The translations under genes were made by a program, and so were the position numbers. From a virus, in IMG/VR virus record IMGVR_UViG_3300037961_003161, positions 1 through 61,892 of that record: 61,892 nucleotides of DNA. One strand, given 5' to 3'. Positions 51,921-59,759 of this stretch are shown one piece after another. The notes beneath the pieces are model-generated. The model was not told where the DNA came from. It worked only from the letters and a program-made list of their open reading frames with translations, and did no database searches. Every line of letters starts with the position of its first letter. Position 1 is the stretch's first letter.

Positions 51921-53752
51921 TGAAAAAAATAGCTTACATATACATATTTTTATTTTTTGCAATGTTAATATCTTGCATTGCAAACGCTCAGTGTCCTAAT
52001 GGCACATACGTAGATATAATTATTAACCCTGATCAATATCCGCAAGAAACTTCTTGGGCTATTATTACAGATTTAGAAGATACTATTGCTTCTGGTGGAC
52101 CTTATGTTGATATAGTAGATTACGAACCACAGTTAACACAAGTGTGTATACCTAACGGTGATTACATATTTAATATAGCTGATCAATATGGAGATGGTAT
52201 TGCTGGTAGTTTGTGGGGTGGTCAAGACGGATCGTATTACGTAGTACACTGTGGTGACACTTTAGTGCAAGCAGATTCTGCTGACTTTGGATTTGCTGCT
52301 TTCCATGGCTTTACATTAGAAGATTGTGCGCCACCACCACCTGTGTTTGGGTGTATGGACGATAACTTTGTAGAGTTTTTGCCGCAAGCAACTGTAGATA
52401 CAGGTATGTGTTTTACAGAAAAAGTATTTGGCTGTACAGATGTAGAAGCATTTAACTACGACAGTGTAGCTAACACAGATATACTGGTCGATAGTTGTAC
52501 CCACACACTAAGACTTACAGATTTAGCTGGTAACGGTTGGGCTGGATCATACCTGCAAGTGTTTCAAGGTAATAACTTTTTAGGTGTATTTACGCTTGAA
52601 GATGGCTTTGACACAACATTTACTTTTGATTTAAGTATATCAGAACCTGTTGGCGTTAAATTTAATATAACACAGCAATCAGACTTTACAGCTGTACAAT
52701 GTGGTTACAGCTTATATTCTGAAGAAAACGTAGCTATAGAGATAGAAGGCGGTTTTGTAAATCCAATACCACCATTTGTTATTTTGTATGGCGAACCTGG
52801 CTGTGGTGATAATTGTATAGAAAAAACATACGGCTGTATAGATGAAGCAGCTTTAAATTATAATGATAGTGTTAACACAGACGACGGAAGTTGCTACTAT
52901 GTTGCTGGGTGTACGAATCCAAATTACATCGAGTATAATCAAGACGCTGACTTTGACGACGGTTCTTGTGAAACACTAATCGTTTTAGGCTGTATGGATT
53001 CTACGGCCTTTAATTATAATCCTGAAGCTAATGTAGAGCTTGAAGGATCTTGCATTGAAGTTGTACTAGGTTGCATGGACGACGATGCTTTTAACTATAA
53101 CCCTAATGCAAATGTAGAAGATGGTAGTTGTATACCTGTAGTGTTTGGCTGCATCGATCCCACAGCTTTTAACTATTGTGACACATGCAATACTGATAAT
53201 GGAAGCTGTATACCTACTATTAACGGCTGTACTGATACTACGGCAATAAACTATAACGCGCTTGCAAACACTGATAATGGCTCTTGTATTTATCCACTGC
53301 CTGGTTGTACTGATCCAACCGCTGTTAATTATAACGCGGAGGCAAACATCGCCGATAGCTCGTGTTATTACTCTGCTGGTTGTGCTAGTGGTGACATATA
53401 TTATACACCTAACGCTTGTTTTGAGTGGGTGATAGAAGTAGATCCATATTGCTGTGATGATCAATGGGATTACGCTTGCGACGACTTATACGTGTACTGT
53501 CAAGATGGTTGGACAGGGCCAGTGAGCGTTACAGAGAGAACAAACAATTTAATTATATATCCTAATCCAGCAAGTGATTATATATACATAAGTAAAAAAG
53601 TTGACCTTAAAGTGTTTAACATTGCAGGCAAGCTTATTATATCTGAAGATCAAACAAATGCGCTAGATGTATCTAAAATAAAAACTGGCGTGTACAATAT
53701 AATCATACAGCATAATAATAAAATAATAAATAAAAAAATTATAAAACAATAA
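51920..53752 (+). CDS. Secreted T9SS cargo protein with Cys-rich repeats (610 aa)
   Basis: Signal peptide (MKKIAYIYIFLFFAMLISC, cleavage near ANAQ). Two beta domains (about 25-136, 193-300) contain YGDGIAGSLWGG and LAGNGWAGSYLQVF, like Flavobacteriia secreted modules. Nine repeats follow or are interspersed (residues 143-482), of the form GCxD..AxNYNxxANxxDGSC. The C-terminal 70 residues (541-610) are a T9SS type A sorting domain: IIYPNPASDYIYI, LKVFNIAGKLI, ISEDQTNALDVSKIKTGVYN and final KIINKKIIKQ. The product would be exported to the host surface and possibly glycolipid-anchored. Confidence 0.88.
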   Translation: MKKIAYIYIFLFFAMLISCIANAQCPNGTYVDIIINPDQYPQETSWAIITDLEDTIASGGPYVDIVDYEPQLTQVCIPNGDYIFNIADQYGDGIAGSLWGGQDGSYYVVHCGDTLVQADSADFGFAAFHGFTLEDCAPPPPVFGCMDDNFVEFLPQATVDTGMCFTEKVFGCTDVEAFNYDSVANTDILVDSCTHTLRLTDLAGNGWAGSYLQVFQGNNFLGVFTLEDGFDTTFTFDLSISEPVGVKFNITQQSDFTAVQCGYSLYSEENVAIEIEGGFVNPIPPFVILYGEPGCGDNCIEKTYGCIDEAALNYNDSVNTDDGSCYYVAGCTNPNYIEYNQDADFDDGSCETLIVLGCMDSTAFNYNPEANVELEGSCIEVVLGCMDDDAFNYNPNANVEDGSCIPVVFGCIDPTAFNYCDTCNTDNGSCIPTINGCTDTTAINYNALANTDNGSCIYPLPGCTDPTAVNYNAEANIADSSCYYSAGCASGDIYYTPNACFEWVIEVDPYCCDDQWDYACDDLYVYCQDGWTGPVSVTERTNNLIIYPNPASDYIYISKKVDLKVFNIAGKLIISEDQTNALDVSKIKTGVYNIIIQHNNKIINKKIIKQ

Positions 53753-53756
53753 AAAA

Positions 53757-54122
53757 ATGGCAACATTAACACCAACATTAACTTTATCAAGTACTAACGC
53801 TACTTCAGATGCTATATCTGTTTCTGTTACAGACTCATTAACTATTGGCGAGCCTACTACAGGGCTTTCAAGACAGTCGATAGCTACTGGATCTGCTCAA
53901 TCTGTATTAGCTAGTAACAGTGCTTTTTCTTATTTATTTATAAAAAACGCGTCGTCTTCTAATGCGGCTGCTTTTTTACAAATAAAACTTGGAGGTAGCG
54001 CGGTTATAAGATTAGATGTAGAAGAGTTTGCTTTTGTACCAATGTATAGTGGCTTAACCGTTGAAGCAGAAGCTTATACGGCAGCTTGTATACTTGAGTT
54101 TGCTCAGTTCTCTAAGGCATAA
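53757..54122 (+). CDS. Small beta-rich virion-like protein (121 aa)
   Basis: Thr/Ser-rich start (MATLTPTLTLSSTNATSDAI), then YLFIKNASSSNAAAFLQIKL and VEEFAFVPMYSGLTVEAEAY, a jelly-roll-like strand order also seen in the 166-aa gene after the next. Fibre or decoration protein by inference. Its stop shares a base with the following start. Confidence 0.64.
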   Translation: MATLTPTLTLSSTNATSDAISVSVTDSLTIGEPTTGLSRQSIATGSAQSVLASNSAFSYLFIKNASSSNAAAFLQIKLGGSAVIRLDVEEFAFVPMYSGLTVEAEAYTAACILEFAQFSKA

Positions 54123-54589
54123 TGAAGTTAGAAGTATTAAGATTTAGCTCGCAAATAGACTCTACTTCTGGTCTTTTATTTGAAATAACTGACGTAGGAA
54201 GAAAGTTCTTATGCTACACTCTGGAAGATGAACGTAGAGTTTTAAAAGTAAAAGGCGAAACTAGAGTGCCAGCTGGAACTTATAAAATAGAGTTAAGAAA
54301 AGAAGGAGGTTTCCATGCGCGTTATGATAAAAAATATCCTGGTATACACCGTGGTATGTTACATATCATTGATGTTCCTAACTTTGAGTATATTCTTATT
54401 CATACTGGAAATACTGACGAACACACTGCTGGCTGCCTCATTGTTGGTGACGCGCAGGAAAATAATCTCTTACTGCCAGATGGCTTTGTTGGTAAAAGTG
54501 TTAACGCTTACAAAAGGATTTATCCGAGCATTGCGAAGGCTATAGCGCAAGGAGAAGAAGTAACAATAACATATATAGACTACGACTAA
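54122..54589 (+). CDS. DUF5675-like protein, possible cell-wall enzyme (155 aa)
   Basis: Key sequence LIHTGNTDEHTAGCLIVGDA, with the His...Gly-Cys arrangement (HTGN...AGCL) like L,D-transpeptidase-type active sites, placed in a DUF5675-like fold (RVPAGTYKIELRKEGGFH near residue 50). Could act on peptidoglycan, as a lysis or penetration enzyme. Histidine and cysteine are intact. Sits among fibre-like genes. Enzyme activity is inference from the motif. Confidence 0.74.
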   Translation: MKLEVLRFSSQIDSTSGLLFEITDVGRKFLCYTLEDERRVLKVKGETRVPAGTYKIELRKEGGFHARYDKKYPGIHRGMLHIIDVPNFEYILIHTGNTDEHTAGCLIVGDAQENNLLLPDGFVGKSVNAYKRIYPSIAKAIAQGEEVTITYIDYD

Positions 54590-55089
54590 TGGGTAATTTA
54601 ACATTAAATATAACAGAAAACATAGATGTTTCTACAGGTGGTTTTCAATACAACTACACCACTACTGGTAATGATTTTAATTTAACAATAGCTAACGTAG
54701 ATGCTTACAATGCTCAAACAGTAAATGTAACTACTGCGTTTACTCAAATAGCTAAATTTTCATCAGGCGCCACTCAAGCTATGGGCACTTATGATTCTGT
54801 TAAGTTTAAATATATGAGATTTAGAAATACTCATGCTAGCGCTACGTTAACTTTACAGCTTAGTGACTCGACAGCTAATAAGCAAGTAAATTATAAAATA
54901 GCGGCAGGTGAAGCTATGTATTTCACAAGTTTAGTTTTCGACTGTAACTCAGCTACTGACGCGCCTGCAGCCGAAGTAACTCAAGGAACTCAAAACGTAA
55001 CTGGGCTAGCGGCAACAGCTGATGAAGTTCAAATAAAGTCGTCATCTGGTACTGTTAGTGTAGATACACTAATAGCGTACGACTTATAA
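54589..55089 (+). CDS. Beta-rich virion protein (166 aa)
   Basis: Begins MGNLTLNITENIDVSTGGFQ. Strand pattern similar to the 121-aa protein at 53757-54122 (MRFRNTHASATLTLQLSDS; AAGEAMYFTSLVFDC). Overlaps both neighbours by one base. Likely tail-fibre or decoration component; unproven. Confidence 0.66.
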   Translation: MGNLTLNITENIDVSTGGFQYNYTTTGNDFNLTIANVDAYNAQTVNVTTAFTQIAKFSSGATQAMGTYDSVKFKYMRFRNTHASATLTLQLSDSTANKQVNYKIAAGEAMYFTSLVFDCNSATDAPAAEVTQGTQNVTGLAATADEVQIKSSSGTVSVDTLIAYDL

Positions 55090-56456
55090 TGGCAATAAAA
55101 ACACCCAAAGGATATAGAGTATTAGGTAGAATACCAACCGAAAGCTTAGATTTATATATTAAATCTTTTACTGCAGGTAGTGGTGAAACTATATTAGTTG
55201 GTAAGTCAGACACTCTTGACTTAACAATAACAAGAGGTACAAGAACATCTGACGGCGCTGGTAACGCTTTACAAATACAAGGTGGGCAAGCTACAGGAAC
55301 TAATCAAGTCGGCGGTCATGTTAATATATACACTGGTTATCCTACTGGTAATGCCGCTGCTGGAGACTTTAGAGTTTTTGGCGCTTTAGTAAACGGATCT
55401 AGCGGCACATCTGTTAATCCTTCAAACTCAACAATGTTTTCTGTTTCTGGTGATACTGGAGATGCTACTTTTGCTAATGATATAACAATAGGTGGAGATA
55501 GAATTTCTAACCAAGGGTCTGACAACGACTTATCTATAGTAAGCGAGGGAAATATATACTTTCAAATAGATTATGACGCAGACGAAGCTAGTAAGTTTTC
55601 TTTTGCCAAACATGGCTCAAGCCCAGGATATGCTGAGGTCGCTAGTATAGACGAAAGTGGTAACCTACAAATAGACGGTAGCTTAACTATTGGATCAACA
55701 GAAGTTATAAATAGCTCTGCTCAAGTTTCAGCGTCATCTATACCTACATTAAATCAAAACACAACAGGATCAGCGGCAACACTAACAAATTCTAGAGATT
55801 TAAAAGTAGATTTAACTTCTACTAGCGCTCAAGGGTTTAATGGTGGATCTAATGCTACAAGCATTGGAGTTGATGGAACTTTGCCGGTAGCTAATGGAGG
55901 AACAGGAGTTACTAGTCTAGGCAGTTTATATGCTTATCAATATTTAAATTGGGAAGTTAATACTAATAGTTTTACTGGCACAAACTATGAACTACCTGCA
56001 GCTAATGGAGGTTTTGGTTCTGATAGCTTTACTATAAATAGTGGTTTAGCTAGAGACACAGCTATTGACGGTAGTGTTACTATGTCATTAGCTAGCAACT
56101 CGCAGCAACAAGGTTGGTTTGTGCCACATGCCTGTAAATTAGTTGCTGTTAGTGGATCATTTAGAAATAATGGCGGTGAATCAAACCCAAGAGATGTGGC
56201 TATATTTGTAGGTACGCCTGATATAGGAACAAGTAATTCTTCAACATACACTCAAAGACTTTTTGCTGCTGGTGATGATAACGGAGGTTCTTCTAATAGT
56301 AAAATATATAAAGTTAATACTGTTCTTGGAACTCCTTTTAGTTTATCTGCAGGAGATATTATTATGCCAGCTGTGTGTAATAGTACAGGTAGCTCAACTG
56401 TTTCTATGCAAGGAAACTTTAATATAATAATTGCAACACCAATATTTACTATTTAA
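55089..56456 (+). CDS. Tail fibre-like protein (455 aa)
   Basis: Contains GVDGTLPVANGGTGVTSLGS (residues about 257-276), the classic phage tail-fibre collar motif, with Ser/Gly/Thr-rich strands before it and a C-terminal beta domain (ATPIFTI end) that may bind the receptor. The N-terminal 100 residues look like a trimer-forming shaft. The host-contact role is inferred from this architecture. Confidence 0.76.
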   Translation: MAIKTPKGYRVLGRIPTESLDLYIKSFTAGSGETILVGKSDTLDLTITRGTRTSDGAGNALQIQGGQATGTNQVGGHVNIYTGYPTGNAAAGDFRVFGALVNGSSGTSVNPSNSTMFSVSGDTGDATFANDITIGGDRISNQGSDNDLSIVSEGNIYFQIDYDADEASKFSFAKHGSSPGYAEVASIDESGNLQIDGSLTIGSTEVINSSAQVSASSIPTLNQNTTGSAATLTNSRDLKVDLTSTSAQGFNGGSNATSIGVDGTLPVANGGTGVTSLGSLYAYQYLNWEVNTNSFTGTNYELPAANGGFGSDSFTINSGLARDTAIDGSVTMSLASNSQQQGWFVPHACKLVAVSGSFRNNGGESNPRDVAIFVGTPDIGTSNSSTYTQRLFAAGDDNGGSSNSKIYKVNTVLGTPFSLSAGDIIMPAVCNSTGSSTVSMQGNFNIIIATPIFTI

Positions 56457-56458
56457 TT

Positions 56459-56839
56459 ATGGCAAGAGTAGACACAATACAATTATCAGGTACAAATTAT
56501 CAAAAAGTTGGTAGATTAAATATATTAAACGTAATAGTTGCTAATACTTTTACAGCAGATATTACTTTTGATTTAATTATTGGTGATAAAACATTAAGTG
56601 AAACTAGCTCGTCAACTAATGCAGTTTTTGTTTTAAAAGATGTTCCTATACCAACGGGAGGAAGTTTAGTGTGGGACGACGATGGACTGTTGACCGATGT
56701 TTTCTCTTCTGGTTCTAAAATAAATGAATTTAATGAAAGCACAAAAACTTTTACTGAGCTAAAAGATAAAGTGTTTTTAATTAGAATAAACACAAGCGCT
56801 GGAACACCTACCGCTAGCGTTCTTATGAAAAGAAAATAA
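56459..56839 (+). CDS. Beta-rich fibre-associated protein (126 aa)
   Basis: Begins MARVDTIQLSGTNYQKVGRL, beta-strand rich, ends TPTASVLMKRK. Last gene of the rightward arm; ends just before the hairpin terminator. Probably attached to the fibre or capsid. Function unknown. Confidence 0.64.
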   Translation: MARVDTIQLSGTNYQKVGRLNILNVIVANTFTADITFDLIIGDKTLSETSSSTNAVFVLKDVPIPTGGSLVWDDDGLLTDVFSSGSKINEFNESTKTFTELKDKVFLIRINTSAGTPTASVLMKRK

Positions 56840-56863
56840 AAAAAGGAGAGCCGAAGCTCTCCT
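56837..56863 (-). terminator. Terminator for the minus-strand metabolism operon
   Basis: AGGAGAGC pairs perfectly with GCTCTCCT around a TTCG loop on the minus strand, followed by a run of T's (A's at 56837-56843 on the plus strand). It lies at the meeting point of convergent genes, so it would stop leftward transcription from the nrdJ operon and could also act weakly on the rightward transcript. Confidence 0.85.
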
Positions 56864-56867
56864 GTAG

Positions 56868-57059
56868 TTACGCTGCAACAGCATTTTTTTGTTCTTGAAC
56901 AGTGACTCTAACTTTTTGAGCCAGATCTTTTATGATCTGCATGTTCTTACGAACTCTTGTTCCAGCTGACATATTGCCAGCTTCAAACTTCTCTAAGTCA
57001 GTCATACCTTGTTCTAAAGTATCAGCCATATTCTGATACAACTTTTCTAATTCAGTCAT
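56868..57059 (-). CDS. Histone H1-like (HC1-type) small protein (63 aa)
   Basis: Small helical protein: MTELEKLYQNMADTLEQGMT, then EKFEAGNMSAGTRVRKNMQI, and a charged end (VRVTVQEQKNAVAA). The F-E-x-G-N-x-(S/A)-A-G-T-R-x-R-K motif is characteristic of the HC1-like histone family of Bacteroidota. It could bind or compact DNA. It is the last gene of the nrdJ operon, before the terminator. Confidence 0.8.
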   Translation of the reverse strand: MTELEKLYQNMADTLEQGMTDLEKFEAGNMSAGTRVRKNMQIIKDLAQKVRVTVQEQKNAVAA

Positions 57060-57075
57060 AGTAAATAAAATTTAA

Positions 57076-58929
57076 TTAAACAACTTCACAGCTACCACCA
57101 GCGCAAGCAAGCTCGCCTGATAGATCTGTGTTATCATCAGTTTCAATAACTTTAGTTAGATCAACTTCAGATAATACTTTGGACATTTTATTAAACTCAG
57201 CTTCGCTAATGTCCTCAAACGGAGCTTGAGTATATGTACCGCCATTATAAGGTAGTACAGACAAGCCATTATAATGATCTCTGTTTTGCCACATCCACTC
57301 ACCAGCAGCTTCCCACTCGTTATCTTTCAACGATATTGTTGCAGACACATTATGTGTATTACTACCAACTCTGTGACCTGGTTTAACCCACTCAGTAGCC
57401 ACGCGCTTAACACGTTCAAGCGTATCAAACGGTGATTCAGTTCTAAGTATGGAGTTATCAGGTGCTTTTTGTGGTACAGATATAACAGCTGTATCATGAG
57501 GCCTGAAATACTCATCTTCAATTAACTCAGGGTGATTAATATTAAGATATGTATATATAGCCTCGTTTTTTCCTACGCGCATCCTACGGACATAATAATC
57601 ATTATGCCATGCATGAATACCAGATGATGTTCCTAGCACCAGAGAAGTCGTCCCTGCAGGCTTTACGGTTGTACATCTAGCGCTTTTGTTTATGCCTAAC
57701 AGCTTTGCTACTCTCGTGTTCTCTCTTTTTACGATACTTGCAGCTGCCTTCATATCCAGCTGGAGCACAGCGGCACTCCCTATTCCTGTCATTGACACAC
57801 CGATAAGCGCGTCTTTTTCTGTTGTTTCTTTCCATATTTCTCTTAAATAATGAAAGTCAGTATAACTAGCTTGCAGTGTACCTATAAATGCTGCGGCTTT
57901 AACTCTAGCATTTAAATCATCTTGATCTTCAAGATCAGATACGTTTACCTCACACAAATTACAAAACTGAAAAGGACGCAGTGCTATTTCACAGCATGGG
58001 TTTGTGCCCCAGTCTTTATCATTATTTAGATATATACCAGGTTCGCCTGCACCAGAAAGCTCAACACGTTTCCACAGATCCATAAAAAAGTCTTTAGTTA
58101 TTTTATGTCTCATGAGTACAGCAGAGTTGTTAGCACGGCCACGCTGTGGATCTGTTTCCCACCAATTACCTGATTTACAACTTATCATTTCATCGTCCGA
58201 AGCACTAAACAAAGCTATAAGCGCAGCACGTCTTATACCGCCAGCAAGTACAGCGTCAGCAATATGGCAGATAATGTCATGAGTCTCGAGACTACTGAGA
58301 GTCGATCCGTCTTCTTTCGCATTTAGTATACCTTCAATTTTAATTAAACACTCTTTTAATGGTTGTGGGCCAGGTGCTTTACCGCCAGATGTTACAAGTC
58401 TCGCACCTTTAGGTCTTATATCTGTATAATCAAAGTTTATCTTTGACGTACGCTTATCACCTAAATAAGACTTCATTAATACTTTAACAGCGTCAGACCA
58501 ACCTTCAATACTGTCACCAATAACAAAACGTCTACTACGTTTGTCAAACGGTTTGATTATAGCTGGTAACTTTTTAATATGATGTTTTTGTACTGAGTAG
58601 CCTACGCCACAACCAGATAAAAGCAAGAACATTACTTCGTTAAAAGCATCAACACTATCAGCAGGCAAATAGCTACAGTTATATAAGCGATTAGGTGATA
58701 TTTCAATGGGCTTGCCTGCGAACTGTAATGATCGCATGCTTGGCAAAACTTTTTTATTATATACAAACTTATATGCTTCATCTATTTGGTCTATTAGGTT
58801 AGGGTATTTCTTTTTATGCATTGCTACATTACGATCTACAAGCTCTTCCCAAGTTTCACGGCGATTAAGCTCTGGAATATACTTGGCGTACTTCATGTGG
58901 ACCGTAATGTCTGATAGTATGTTATTCAT
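57076..58929 (-). CDS. nrdJ: Adenosylcobalamin-dependent (class II) ribonucleotide reductase
   Basis: Makes deoxynucleotides for phage replication, using vitamin B12. Motifs: VLPSMRSLQFAGKP, SGCGVGYSVQ, NPCCEIALRPFQFCNLCEVN with the active-site Cys-x-Glu and the neighbouring CNL, and the C-terminal ACAGGSCEVV redox cysteine pair. At 617 aa it is the monomeric type, shorter than the bacterial enzyme (about 740). The host must supply cobalamin. Followed by the HC1-like gene. Confidence 0.92.
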   Translation of the reverse strand: MNNILSDITVHMKYAKYIPELNRRETWEELVDRNVAMHKKKYPNLIDQIDEAYKFVYNKKVLPSMRSLQFAGKPIEISPNRLYNCSYLPADSVDAFNEVMFLLLSGCGVGYSVQKHHIKKLPAIIKPFDKRSRRFVIGDSIEGWSDAVKVLMKSYLGDKRTSKINFDYTDIRPKGARLVTSGGKAPGPQPLKECLIKIEGILNAKEDGSTLSSLETHDIICHIADAVLAGGIRRAALIALFSASDDEMISCKSGNWWETDPQRGRANNSAVLMRHKITKDFFMDLWKRVELSGAGEPGIYLNNDKDWGTNPCCEIALRPFQFCNLCEVNVSDLEDQDDLNARVKAAAFIGTLQASYTDFHYLREIWKETTEKDALIGVSMTGIGSAAVLQLDMKAAASIVKRENTRVAKLLGINKSARCTTVKPAGTTSLVLGTSSGIHAWHNDYYVRRMRVGKNEAIYTYLNINHPELIEDEYFRPHDTAVISVPQKAPDNSILRTESPFDTLERVKRVATEWVKPGHRVGSNTHNVSATISLKDNEWEAAGEWMWQNRDHYNGLSVLPYNGGTYTQAPFEDISEAEFNKMSKVLSEVDLTKVIETDDNTDLSGELACAGGSCEVV

Positions 58930-58935
58930 TAGTTA

Positions 58936-59073
58936 TTATTTATATATTGTTAAACAAATGTCTAAGAAACCTAGGTATAATACGTGATTGTCTCTTAGCT
59001 CTTCTCTATATGTTCTCACGCCAAACAATATGCCCGGAAAAGTTCCGAAGCTCAACTCCCAATCATTGTTCAT
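58936..59073 (-). CDS. Small conserved phage protein (45 aa)
   Basis: Reading the gap gives MNNDWELSFGTFPGILFGVR, TYREELRDNHVLYLGF, ending LDICLTIYK. I recall nearly the same small protein (W-E-x-x-x-G-T-F-P-G-I-L-F-G-x-R-T-Y) in many marine phages. The ATG overlaps the end of the PD-(D/E)XK nuclease gene. Function unknown. Confidence 0.72.
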   Translation of the reverse strand: MNNDWELSFGTFPGILFGVRTYREELRDNHVLYLGFLDICLTIYK

Positions 59074-59503
59074 TTTGAATAAGTTTAATTGTTTCGTCGC
59101 AGTCTTTTTGATTTTGAGGTTTATATAAAGTTACATGCGGTAAATTTTCTTTTACGTACTTTTTAAACATTTTCCATCGCATTGGAAAACTTTCGTTTGC
59201 TCGGCCTTTACATTCAATAATAAAGTTTTTGCCAACAAAGTCAGGTGTATATTTAACTGGTAGTATTTTTTTATTACCTCTGTTTTTATATTCGCCTTTA
59301 CCATTGCTTTGTTTTTCGTAAGCAGCTTGAGTAAATTCAAAGCCTTCTTGTACTACATAAGTTTCACCTTCGTAAACAGCTTTGATCTTTGCTTTTTTCA
59401 GAGCCAGATACATATATCGTTCTAGCCCTGAAGCAAAGTTAATACCGTCTTGTCTTACGCGCTTAGCTCTGACTGGACCTCTTTTTTTAGATCTTTTTCT
59501 CAT
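59063..59503 (-). CDS. PD-(D/E)XK-type phage endonuclease (DUF1064-like)
   Basis: Start chosen at the ATG at 59503 (MRKRSKKRGPVRAKRVRQDG). Key sites: GLERYMYLALKKA near the start, YTPDFVGKNFIIECKGRANE with the catalytic D...E-x-K core, and PMRWKMFKKYV after it. This fits DUF1064-like nucleases of about 140 aa. The basic N-terminus would hold DNA. It overlaps the end of the MazG-like gene by 17 bp. Confidence 0.82.
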   Translation of the reverse strand: MRKRSKKRGPVRAKRVRQDGINFASGLERYMYLALKKAKIKAVYEGETYVVQEGFEFTQAAYEKQSNGKGEYKNRGNKKILPVKYTPDFVGKNFIIECKGRANESFPMRWKMFKKYVKENLPHVTLYKPQNQKDCDETIKLIQNEQ

Positions 59504-59759
59504 CAGCAAGTTCTTCGCGTGCAGTCTGTATGTACAGGATAGCATCCATTAATTCCTCTTGTATATCGTTTAGATATGCAGCTAAATCTTTTACGCCAGA
59601 AGTTCTTTCACTGTGTAATGTTTGGCCATACTTTTGATAGCCAATATTAGATCTTTCAACAAACTTATCAACTACATTTTTAACAACTTCATCACGGAAG
59701 CCATAAGACTTTCTTACAGCAATACCATTTTTTCCGTCCATAATCTCTCTATCGCTCAT
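59487..59759 (-). CDS. MazG-like / NTP-pyrophosphatase-like protein (90 aa)
   Basis: RSNIGYQKYGQTLHSERT followed by LAAYLNDIQEELMDAILYIQ. The EELMDA helix is the MazG/dUTPase-like metal-binding helix pattern. Many phages carry this short protein near nucleotide-metabolism genes. It probably hydrolyses or binds a nucleotide; the second acidic motif is incomplete. Confidence 0.74.
   Translation of the reverse strand: MSDREIMDGKNGIAVRKSYGFRDEVVKNVVDKFVERSNIGYQKYGQTLHSERTSGVKDLAAYLNDIQEELMDAILYIQTAREELADEKKI

Noticed and set aside
53066-53464. Minus-strand 132-codon open frame opposite the Cys-rich repeats
   Set aside because: It mirrors the repeated codons of the T9SS protein; the sense gene has a signal peptide, repeats and a sorting domain, while the antisense frame has no start context or recognisable domain.
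51920-53752. CRISPR-like or DNA-level repeat array in the T9SS gene
   Set aside because: The repeats are protein-level (GCxD...GSC), with variable DNA and no constant spacers; they are coding.
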